Source: CAZDHT01 sp964505325 (GTDB lineage: Bacteria > Planctomycetota > PUPC01). From it: 7,890 nucleotides of DNA. A program made the translations under genes and the position numbers. This document shows, in pieces, positions 1 to 6,390 of the stretch. The stretch's first letter is position 1, and the number at the start of each line of letters is the position of its first letter. The notes under the pieces were generated by a model. That model was given only the letters and a program-made list of their open reading frames with translations, did not search any database and was not told the DNA's origin. The stretch covers positions 1 through 7,890 of the forward strand of contig CAZDHT010000252.1 of assembly GCA_964505325.1 (NCBI GenBank). The letters are read 5' to 3'.

Positions 1-984
1 TACGTCATCATCGACGCGCCCGGCCACAAGGAGTTCATCAAGAACATGATCACCGGCGCCTCCCAGGCGCAGGCCGCGCTGCTCATCGTGGATGCACAGG
101 AAGGCGTCCGCGAGCAGACCCGCCGCCACGCATACCTGCTGGGGATGCTCGGGCTGGAGCAGGTGGTCGTCGTGATCAACAAGATGGACCTGGTCGAGTT
201 CGCGCAGAACCGGTTTGATGAGGTCGCGGCGGACATCGTTGCATTCCTTGGCGAGATCGACATCCGGCCCATGCACATTGTCCCCATCTCGGCGAAGGAG
301 GGCGACAACATCGCCCGCCGCTCCGAACGGATGGACTGGTACGGCGGCCCCATCACGCTCCGCGTGCTCGATGGCTTCGTTGTGCCGACTCGGCCCGAAG
401 GCAAGCCGCTCCGGCTGCCGATCCAGGACGTGTACAAGGTCGAGGACAAGCGCATGCTGGCCGGCCGCGTGGAGTCCGGAGCGGTCCGGGTCGGGCAGGA
501 CATCGTGTTCCTGCCGTCTGGAAGCGAGACCCGGGTCAAATCCGTCGAGAAGTTCCTGGCGCCGCCGGTCGAGGTCGCCGAAGCAGGTGAATCGATTGGA
601 ATCACCATCGAGGATCCGTTGTTTATCGAGCGCGGTCAGACCGCCTGTAGCGCGGATTCGCGGCCGCGCGTTACCAGCAACGTCCAGGCCAGCGTGTTCT
701 GGATGAGCAAGCAGCGGATGGAAGTCGGCGAAAGTCTGAAGATCAAGTGCGCCACACAGGAAATCCCCGCGAAGGTGACGCGCATCGCGCGCCGCATCGA
801 TTCCTCTTCGCTGGAGGTCATCGGTGAGAACGCCGTCGAGTTGAAGAACAACGAAATCGGTGAGGTAACCATCGAGACCAGGGAGCCCCTGGCGGTCGAG
901 ACGTTCTACGACGTCCCCGAGCTGGGCCGGTTCGTGCTGGTGCGCGGCCACAACGTCGTCGCAGGCGGGATCGTCACTGAGTAG
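1..984 (+). CDS. cysN: CysN-like GTPase (sulfate adenylyltransferase subunit 1 family), 5'-truncated
   Basis: The gene is open from base 1 and stops at TAG 982-984, so 327 C-terminal residues are visible; the P-loop and switch I lie before the window. The fragment begins with the G3 motif DAPGH (fragment residues 5-9). The G4 motif NKMD is at 60-63 and the G5-type SAK at 97-99. An EF-Tu-like beta-barrel domain 2 follows (around PIQDVYKVEDKRMLAGRVESG), then domain 3 ending in GRFVLVRGHNVVAGGIVTE. The run REQTRRHAYLLGMLG and the WYGGP element after G5 fit CysN (COG2895) better than EF-Tu, which has different sequence here. In the family, CysN hydrolyses GTP to drive APS synthesis by its partner CysD in the cytoplasm. 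No APS-kinase domain is fused at the C-terminus, unlike CysNC/NodQ. The partner gene would be expected upstream, outside the window. A CysN-like GTPase of another role remains possible. Confidence 0.75.
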   Translation, partial: YVIIDAPGHKEFIKNMITGASQAQAALLIVDAQEGVREQTRRHAYLLGMLGLEQVVVVINKMDLVEFAQNRFDEVAADIVAFLGEIDIRPMHIVPISAKEGDNIARRSERMDWYGGPITLRVLDGFVVPTRPEGKPLRLPIQDVYKVEDKRMLAGRVESGAVRVGQDIVFLPSGSETRVKSVEKFLAPPVEVAEAGESIGITIEDPLFIERGQTACSADSRPRVTSNVQASVFWMSKQRMEVGESLKIKCATQEIPAKVTRIARRIDSSSLEVIGENAVELKNNEIGEVTIETREPLAVETFYDVPELGRFVLVRGHNVVAGGIVTE

Positions 985-997
985 GCTTGCGCAAGAC

Positions 998-1030
998 ACG
1001 GGCTGGGATGTAGCGGCCCGTTCTGAACGG
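998..1030 (+). promoter_or_regulatory. Two overlapping, mutually exclusive hairpins in the MBOAT leader
   Basis: ACGGGC (998-1003) pairs perfectly with GCCCGT (1016-1021) across a 12-nt loop. CCGTT (1018-1022) pairs with AACGG (1026-1030) around CTG, and the full 13-base palindrome is CCGTTCTGAACGG. The two stems share 1018-1021, so only one can form at a time. The second ends 2 nt before the SD sequence of the MBOAT gene. No U-rich tract follows, so this is not a clear intrinsic terminator. A role in coupling or translation control is only an inference. Confidence 0.3.
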
Positions 1031-1032
1031 TT

Positions 1033-1038
1033 AAGGAG
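1033..1038 (+). promoter_or_regulatory. Shine-Dalgarno AAGGAG that decides the MBOAT start
   Basis: AAGGAG lies at 1033-1038. It is 8 nt upstream of an in-frame CTG at 1047 and 50 nt upstream of the first in-frame GTG at 1089. Only the CTG has proper spacing, which supports CTG initiation. An in-frame TAA at 1032-1034 closes the frame immediately upstream. Confidence 0.75.
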
Positions 1039-1046
1039 TTCCGACT

Positions 1047-2492
1047 CTGTGGTTCAACTCCTTTGATTTTGCCGTTTTCTTCCTCTTTGTGCTGACGCTG
1101 TATTGGCTGCTGCCGCTGCGCTGGCAGAACGTCATGCTGCTCGCGGCCAGTTACTTCTTCTATGGCTACTGGGATTACCGCTTCCTTTCCCTGATCGCGA
1201 TCTCCACCATGGTCGACTACGTTGCCGGCCAGAAGATCCATCAGGCGGCGGAGGAGGGCGGCCCCGGCGCGGCGCGCCGAAAGAAGCTCTGGCTCATCGC
1301 CAGCATGTGCACCAACCTCGGACTGCTCGGCTTCTTCAAGTACTTCAACTTCTTCATCGGTTCGCTGGAGGACGTGCTGGCCGGCTTCGATGTCGACGCG
1401 AAGATGCTGCATCTCGAGATCGTGCTGCCGGTGGGCATTTCGTTCTACACCTTCCAGACGATGAGCTACACGATCGACATCTACCGGGGCCTGATGAAGC
1501 CCACCCGCCGGCTCGTCGAGTTCGCCCTGTTCGTCGCGTTCTTCCCGCAGCTTGTCGCCGGCCCGATCGAGCGGGCCACGGCGCTGCTCCCGCAGATCCT
1601 CAAGAAACGACGCTTTGACTCCCGCCGATTCCTCGACGGCGTCCATCTGATCTTCTGGGGCTTGTTCAAGAAGATGTTCGTCGCGGACAACCTGGCGCGG
1701 GTGGTCGACGAGGTCTTCACCGTGGGCGCGGACCCGACGGGCTTCGCGGTCATCTGCGGCGTGTGGGCGTTTGCGTTTCAGATATACTGTGACTTCTCCG
1801 GTTATTCCGACATCGCGCGCGGCTGCGCCAAATGCATGGGGATCGAACTCCGCCTGAACTTCAACCATCCCTACGTGGCCGTCGATCCACGAGACTTCTG
1901 GGCCCGCTGGCACATGAGCCTGTCGACCTGGCTGCGCGACTACCTGTACATCCCGCTCGGCGGGAACCGCCGCGGCAAGGTCAACACGTACCGCAACCTC
2001 TCGATCACCATGCTGCTGGGCGGCCTGTGGCACGGCGCGGCGTGGAACTTCGTGCTATGGGGCGCCTACCACGGCGCGGTGCTCATCGTGCACCGCCTCC
2101 TGCAGCCGATCTTTCAGCGGATGTCCTTTCCGCTGGGGCGCGTGCTCGGCGCCGCGTGGCATCTCGCGAAGGTGATGTTCATGTTCCAGGTCGTGTGCCT
2201 GGGATGGCTGTTCTTCCGGGCGCGGGACCATTCCACGTCGGACATGTTCGCCATGATGCGGGACGCGCTATGTTTGAGGGGGCCGGTGGATTTCGCGCTG
2301 CTGCTCCCGCTGCTGAGGTTCGCCGGGCCGCTGCTGATCATCGAGATCATTCAGCACGTGACGGCGCGGGATGACCTGCACCGCGTGCGGAGCGTGCCGG
2401 CGTGGATCAAGTGCCTGGCGTACGGCGTGTTCTTCTACCTGTTCGCGTTTTACGGGGCCAGCGCGCAGAGCTTCATCTACTTCCAGTTCTGA
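1047..2492 (+). CDS. MBOAT family O-acyltransferase (AlgI-like), probable CTG start
   Basis: This is a polytopic inner-membrane acyltransferase of the AlgI/DltB (MBOAT) family. These proteins pass acyl, usually acetyl, groups across the membrane for O-acylation of an exported polymer. Starting at CTG 1047 gives 481 residues, a usual AlgI-like length. The N-terminus then reads (M)WFNSFDFAVFFLFVLTLYW, matching the typical MLFNS...FFL...YWLL opening of the family. Starting at GTG 1089 would remove 14 conserved residues. Family landmarks, numbered from the CTG: FFPQLVAGPIER about 166-176, YCDFSGYSDIARG 247-259, RWHMSLSTWLRDYLYIPLGGN 287-307, GLWHGAAWNFVLWGAYHG with the two conserved histidines at 329 and 342, and the C-terminal FIYFQF typical of AlgI relatives. 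Multiple hydrophobic segments run through the whole length. The SGNH-like gene 8 nt downstream is almost certainly co-transcribed and its partner. The acylated polymer is not identifiable from this window. No convincing promoter is seen in 985-1046, so read-through from the CysN-like gene is possible. Confidence 0.9.
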   Translation: MWFNSFDFAVFFLFVLTLYWLLPLRWQNVMLLAASYFFYGYWDYRFLSLIAISTMVDYVAGQKIHQAAEEGGPGAARRKKLWLIASMCTNLGLLGFFKYFNFFIGSLEDVLAGFDVDAKMLHLEIVLPVGISFYTFQTMSYTIDIYRGLMKPTRRLVEFALFVAFFPQLVAGPIERATALLPQILKKRRFDSRRFLDGVHLIFWGLFKKMFVADNLARVVDEVFTVGADPTGFAVICGVWAFAFQIYCDFSGYSDIARGCAKCMGIELRLNFNHPYVAVDPRDFWARWHMSLSTWLRDYLYIPLGGNRRGKVNTYRNLSITMLLGGLWHGAAWNFVLWGAYHGAVLIVHRLLQPIFQRMSFPLGRVLGAAWHLAKVMFMFQVVCLGWLFFRARDHSTSDMFAMMRDALCLRGPVDFALLLPLLRFAGPLLIIEIIQHVTARDDLHRVRSVPAWIKCLAYGVFFYLFAFYGASAQSFIYFQF

Positions 2493-2495
2493 GGA
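2491..2495 (+). promoter_or_regulatory. Shine-Dalgarno GAGGA for the SGNH-like gene
   Basis: GAGGA at 2491-2495 overlaps the TGA stop of the MBOAT gene (2490-2492) and sits 5 nt before GTG 2501. This favours GTG 2501 over the upstream in-frame ATG at 2402, which would lie deep inside the MBOAT gene. Confidence 0.6.
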
Positions 2496-2500
2496 ACGTC

Positions 2501-3673
2501 GTGAAGGTTCGCAAGGTCATCCGGTTGGTGGCGCGCGGGGTCGGGCTGGCGGCGCTCTTCATCCTCGTTCTGGAGGTGTGCGCGCGGATTGACGACTGGG
2601 CGACGTGGGGTGCGCCCCCGTGGGGACACTATTCCCGCGAGCTGCTGACCGTGCAGGATGAACTGGGAACTCGCGGCCGCCCGAACGGGTGGTTCGAGAA
2701 ATGGCGGCTTAACTCGCACGGGTTCCGCGGGCCGGAAATCTCGATGCAGAAGCCCGATGGCGTCATCCGGATCGCGGTGATGGGCGCGTCGGAGACCTTC
2801 GGCCTCTACGAGAGCCCGGGCAAGGAGTTCCCCGCACAACTCCAGACCATGCTGGAAGGGGCGCGGCCGGGCCGGTACCAGGTGATCAACGCCGCCTGTG
2901 CGGGGATGTCGCTGCCCCGGATCGCTCACTACTTCCGCGTGTGGGTCGGCAAGTTCGATCCGGACGTCGTCATCATCTATCCGACGCCGGCCAGTTACCT
3001 GACCAATGAGGCGCCTCGGTCCAAGATCAACGTGCGCCATGGCCCGCCCGTCAAGCCGCCGGAGAGTCTTCGGCTGGCGAGGAAGGTGCGGATCATCCTG
3101 AAGCGTGCGCTGCCCGCGCGCGTGCGGGACCGCCTGCGGGAGCGCCGCATCTCGCGCACGATCCGCCGGCACAAGCCGGACTGGGTCTGGCAGAATCTGC
3201 CGCCCGAACGAGTGGCGCTCTTCCGTCGCCACCTGACCGAGCTGATCGATACCGTCCGAGACGCCGGGCCGCGGGTTGTCCTCGCCACGCACGCCAACCG
3301 GTTCCCGCAGGACCGCGGGAAGTGGACGAAAGCCGACGAGATCCAGATGACGGCGTGGCGGCGTTTCCATCCGCGCGCCACCGAGCCCGTTCTGCTCAGC
3401 ATGGAGCGGGCGGGGAACCAGGCGCTTTTTGAACTGGGGGAGCAGCACGGGATCCCGGTCGTGGATCTGGCCGAGATCGTGCCCGGGTCGCGCCGCGTTT
3501 TGACCAACCTGGCCCATGCCATGGGTCTTACGTGGATGAAGCCCGTGGAGATGAATCAGTTCGGCGACTTTGCTCACTTCACGGACAGCGGCGCTCAGGT
3601 GGCGGCGTTCGCACTGGCCAGGCAGATTCTCGAACTGCGGCTGGAGGAAGCGACCGCGCCGCCCCAACGCTGA
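2501..3673 (+). CDS. Membrane-anchored SGNH/GDSL-like protein, MBOAT partner
   Basis: This 390-residue protein has a basic N-terminus (MKVRKVIRLVARG) and one hydrophobic segment at about 12-27, so it is probably a signal anchor with a periplasmic body. NSHGFRGPE (71-79) and RIAVMGASETFG (90-101) form the usual start of SGNH domains found beside MBOAT proteins. Ser97 is in the place of the nucleophile, but the block I Asp is Ala96 (GAS instead of GDS). NAACAGMS (130-137) corresponds to the block II Gly region. Block III GxND is not recognisable around YPTPASY (160-166). DFAH (356-359) followed by FTDSG is a good block V D-x-x-H. The GTG start gives a start codon next to an SD sequence and leaves an 8-nt gap after the MBOAT gene. 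In AlgI-AlgJ/AlgX-type systems the SGNH protein completes O-acetylation of a polysaccharide in the periplasm; that role here is inferred from context. Residues 190-225 are very rich in Arg and Lys. Confidence 0.8.
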   Translation: MKVRKVIRLVARGVGLAALFILVLEVCARIDDWATWGAPPWGHYSRELLTVQDELGTRGRPNGWFEKWRLNSHGFRGPEISMQKPDGVIRIAVMGASETFGLYESPGKEFPAQLQTMLEGARPGRYQVINAACAGMSLPRIAHYFRVWVGKFDPDVVIIYPTPASYLTNEAPRSKINVRHGPPVKPPESLRLARKVRIILKRALPARVRDRLRERRISRTIRRHKPDWVWQNLPPERVALFRRHLTELIDTVRDAGPRVVLATHANRFPQDRGKWTKADEIQMTAWRRFHPRATEPVLLSMERAGNQALFELGEQHGIPVVDLAEIVPGSRRVLTNLAHAMGLTWMKPVEMNQFGDFAHFTDSGAQVAAFALARQILELRLEEATAPPQR

Positions 3674-3692
3674 GCTCGCGCGTCTGACCGGT

Positions 3693-3721
3693 TTGACTAT
3701 CTCACCCCCAGCGGCTAGAAT
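3693..3721 (+). promoter_or_regulatory. Sigma70-type promoter of lepA
   Basis: TTGACT (3693-3698) and TAGAAT (3716-3721) are separated by exactly 17 nt and each matches the consensus at 5 of 6 bases. This AT-richer patch lies in the only gap between the SGNH-like gene and lepA. The transcription start would fall around 3728, leaving a leader of about 45 nt before the lepA start. It suggests that lepA begins its own transcription unit rather than relying on the MBOAT operon. Confidence 0.65.
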
Positions 3722-3772
3722 CGTCAGTGGCGAGTTGCTTCGGACCCGTACAAGCAGCCAGGAGAATCGCGC

Positions 3773-5581
3773 GTGAGCGTGGACCGCGAACACGTCCGCA
3801 ACATCAGCATCATCGCTCACATCGACCACGGAAAGTCCACCCTGGCCGATCGCCTGATCCAGCACGCGCGGCTCGTGACCGAGCGGGAATTCCGAGACCA
3901 GATCCTTGACACAATGGACATCGAGCGCGAGCGCGGCATCACGATCAAGAGCAACACGGTCACCATGCCGTACACGGCGAAGGACGGCCAGGAGTACCGG
4001 ATCAATCTCATCGACACGCCCGGCCACGTGGATTTCTCCTACGAGGTCTCGCGGGCGCTGGCCTCCTGCGACGGCGCGCTGCTGCTGGTGGATGCCTCGC
4101 AGGGGGTCGAGGCGCAGACCATTGCCAACCTGTACAAGGCGATGGAGCACAACCTGACCATCGTCCCCGTGATCAACAAGATCGACCTTCCCTCCGCAGA
4201 CATCGAGGGCACGCTGGAGGAGATCGAGGAAGAGCTGGGCTTGCCCACAGAGGGCGGCGTGCTGTGCTCGGCCAAGACGGGGGAGGGGATCGTCGACGTG
4301 TTTGAGGCGATCGTCCGCGAGATTCCCCCGCCCCGCGGCGATCCCTCCGCATCTCTTCGCGCGCTCGTCTTCGACGCGCAGTACACGCCGTATCGCGGGA
4401 CCATTGTCAATTTCCGCATCGTTGACGGTACGCTCCGTGTCGGCGACAAGATCAGGCTGATAGCCACGGGGAAAACGCACACGGTCGAGGAGCTTGGCCT
4501 GATGCAGGTCAAGCTCGTTCCGGGCGAGGAGCTTCGCGCCGGCGACGTCGGCTATCTGCTCGCCGGGATCAAGAGGGTGGCGGACGCCCGCGTCGGCGAC
4601 ACCATCACCCTCGACAAGGCTCCGGCGAAGGAACCGCTGCCGGGGTTCGAAACCGTCAAGCCGATGGTCTTCTCCTCCATCTACCCCATCTTCAGCGGCG
4701 ACTACGAAGACCTGGTCGCGGCGATGGAGAAGCTTTCGCTGAACGACGCGTCGCTCGTCTATCAGAAGGACGCCTCCGCCGCGCTGGGGTTCGGATTCCG
4801 CTGCGGGTTCCTCGGCCTGCTCCATCTGGACGTGGTCCAGCAGCGGCTCGAACGGGAGTACGGCCTGTCGCTTGTGCTCACCGTGCCGACGGTGGTGTAC
4901 CGGATCACGCTGGAGGACGGCTCGGCGGTGGAGGTGGACAACCCCAGTTACTACCCCGACCCGGCCCAGACCGCGCGGACCGAAGAGCCGTTCGTCCGTG
5001 GCTCGATCATGGTCCCGTCCCGCTACATCGGCGCGGTGATGGACCTGTGCCTGGCGGCCCGCGGCGTGAACTCGAACACCAATTACCTCGGGCGCAACCG
5101 CGTCGAGATTCAGTTCGACCTGCCACTTGCCGAGATCATCTACCACTTCTACGACAACCTCAAGCGCATCACCCAGGGCTACGGTTCGCTCGACTACACG
5201 ATGCTGGACTACCGCGGGACCGACCTGGTCAAGCTCGACATCCTGGTGAACGGCGAGCGGCTCGATCCGCTCTCGCAGCTCGTGCACCGCTCCAAGGCGC
5301 GGCAGAACGGCCTCCACGCGTGCAAGCAGTTGGCGGAGACCATCCCCCGGCAGCAGTTCAAGATCGCAATTCAGGGGGCGATCGGCGGCACGATCATCGC
5401 GCGGCGCACCATCAACGCCTACCGCAAGGACGTGACCGCCAAGTGCTACGGCGGCGACGTGACCCGCAAGCGCAAGCTGCTCGAGAAGCAAAAGGCCGGC
5501 AAGAAGCGGATGAAGATGGCCGGCAACGTCCCCGTGCCACAGGAAGCCTTCGTTGCCGTCCTCAAGGCCGAGCAGAAATAG
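3773..5581 (+). CDS. lepA: Elongation factor 4 (LepA), ribosome-associated GTPase
   Basis: This 602-residue protein has the usual LepA length and is complete. The P-loop AHIDHGKST is at 15-23, the switch I motif RGITI at 54-58, DTPGH at 81-85, NKID at 135-138 and SAK at 166-168. EF-Tu-like domain 2, two EF-G-like alpha/beta domains and the LepA-specific C-terminal domain follow. The last includes ALxxQ-like stretches replaced by LDYTMLDYRGTDLVKLDILV and the family signature GNVPVPQEAF near 584-593. LepA is a highly conserved translational GTPase that acts on stalled or pre-translocation ribosomes and on 30S assembly. The start is GTG 3773, with AGGAGA at 3760-3765 and a 7-nt spacer; the N-terminus MSVDREHVRNISIIAHIDHG aligns with other LepA proteins. 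It probably heads a unit with the following acetyltransferase and hemW. No residue deviations were noticed in the GTPase motifs. Confidence 0.97.
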   Translation: MSVDREHVRNISIIAHIDHGKSTLADRLIQHARLVTEREFRDQILDTMDIERERGITIKSNTVTMPYTAKDGQEYRINLIDTPGHVDFSYEVSRALASCDGALLLVDASQGVEAQTIANLYKAMEHNLTIVPVINKIDLPSADIEGTLEEIEEELGLPTEGGVLCSAKTGEGIVDVFEAIVREIPPPRGDPSASLRALVFDAQYTPYRGTIVNFRIVDGTLRVGDKIRLIATGKTHTVEELGLMQVKLVPGEELRAGDVGYLLAGIKRVADARVGDTITLDKAPAKEPLPGFETVKPMVFSSIYPIFSGDYEDLVAAMEKLSLNDASLVYQKDASAALGFGFRCGFLGLLHLDVVQQRLEREYGLSLVLTVPTVVYRITLEDGSAVEVDNPSYYPDPAQTARTEEPFVRGSIMVPSRYIGAVMDLCLAARGVNSNTNYLGRNRVEIQFDLPLAEIIYHFYDNLKRITQGYGSLDYTMLDYRGTDLVKLDILVNGERLDPLSQLVHRSKARQNGLHACKQLAETIPRQQFKIAIQGAIGGTIIARRTINAYRKDVTAKCYGGDVTRKRKLLEKQKAGKKRMKMAGNVPVPQEAFVAVLKAEQK

Positions 5582-5625
5582 GCGCGGGCCGGCCGCCTGG
5601 CGAGGGTCAAATAGGCAAATCCCAC

Positions 5626-6390
5626 GTGACCAAGGAAGAAATTAGGTGCGGCTTCCGCGCCGTCGGCCTGAGCGAAGGCGACGTGGTACTGATGCACAGC
5701 GACTTGCGCACGCTCGCACCCGCCCGGGTCCTCAAGTCGATGCCGGACTACGGGATGTCCGCGCTGATCGCCGGGGCGCTCGAAGCCATCGGCAAGGACG
5801 GCACGCTCGTGATGCCGACGTTCACCTGGGACAGCTTTCACGACAAGGAGACCGTCGTCTTCGACGTGGCCAACACCCCGTCCGAGGTCGGCTCGGTCAC
5901 GGAGTTCTTCAGGAACATGCCGGGCGTCATCAGGGGCCACCACGTCTGCCACTCGGTCGCGGCCACGGGCGCCCACGCCCTCGACGTCATGGGCGACGCC
6001 ATCCACCCGTTCGGCGAGGGCAGTACGTTCGACCAGTTGTATCGCCTGGACAGTTGGAACCTTTTCGTCGGCGTTTCGTTCTCGGTGTGCACGGCGCTGC
6101 ACAGCGTCGAGGAACTTGTGCACGTGCCGTACAGGTATTACCGTGATTTCCGCGGGTCGACGGTCGTGCTGCCCGACGGCACCGAGATCCCGTCGCGGTC
6201 CGTTGAGTTCCTCAGAAAGCAAGGCTACCGGAACTGCTTCGAGAAGATGGAAGCCGTCTTTGCGAGGGAGGGCATTCTGAGGATCGGCAAGGCGGGCTCG
6301 GCACGCCTCATTAACGCCCGCATCCGGGACATCGTGGACGTGACCAGGGCCTTGGTCGAGAAGGACCCCTACTTCCTGGTGAAGGAATGA
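5626..6390 (+). CDS. AAC(3)-family (Antibiotic_NAT) N-acetyltransferase
   Basis: This 254-residue protein has the fold signatures of the aminoglycoside 3-N-acetyltransferase/YokD family, which uses acetyl-CoA to acetylate amines. Visible motifs are VVLMHSDL (20-28), GTLVMPTFTW (59-68), NTPSEVGSVTEFFR (83-96), RGHHVCHSVAATG (103-115), HPFGEGSTFDQLY (127-139) and TALHSVEE (156-163) with the H-x-x-E pair. In typical members the central motif is R-S-x-H-P-x-x-S. Here the Ser is Gly104 and the Pro is Val107, while His106 is kept. Many chromosomal members act on sugars or metabolites and not on antibiotics, so resistance should not be assumed. The GTG start at 5626 is the only candidate in frame after the lepA stop, 44 nt away, and its ribosome binding site is weak (AGG at 5613-5615). 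The end overlaps hemW by 4 nt (ATGA), implying translational coupling. The substrate cannot be told from the sequence. Confidence 0.85.
   Translation: MTKEEIRCGFRAVGLSEGDVVLMHSDLRTLAPARVLKSMPDYGMSALIAGALEAIGKDGTLVMPTFTWDSFHDKETVVFDVANTPSEVGSVTEFFRNMPGVIRGHHVCHSVAATGAHALDVMGDAIHPFGEGSTFDQLYRLDSWNLFVGVSFSVCTALHSVEELVHVPYRYYRDFRGSTVVLPDGTEIPSRSVEFLRKQGYRNCFEKMEAVFAREGILRIGKAGSARLINARIRDIVDVTRALVEKDPYFLVKE

Noticed and set aside
906..2033. 375-codon - strand open frame opposite the MBOAT gene
   Set aside because: It is an antisense shadow of a conserved membrane protein gene; the product is highly charged and unrecognisable.
2402..2500. Upstream ATG extension of the SGNH-like protein
   Set aside because: It would lie within the conserved end of the MBOAT gene and add Arg/Leu-rich junk before the signal anchor; GTG 2501 has an SD sequence and a proper N-terminus.
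2477..5491. 1004-codon open frame on the - strand, antisense to the SGNH-like gene and lepA
   Set aside because: It lies opposite two well-supported genes, has an Arg/His/Asp/Val-heavy composition typical of the antisense frame of GC-rich genes, and shows no family motif.
5587..5594. GGCCGGCC palindrome and GC-rich stretch between lepA and the acetyltransferase
   Set aside because: It is too short and has no T tract; it is expected by chance in GC-rich DNA and is not a convincing terminator.
5047..5625. Upstream extension of the acetyltransferase frame into lepA
   Set aside because: It overlaps the conserved C-terminal domain of LepA in another frame; the residues are Arg/Pro-rich and outside the family domain.
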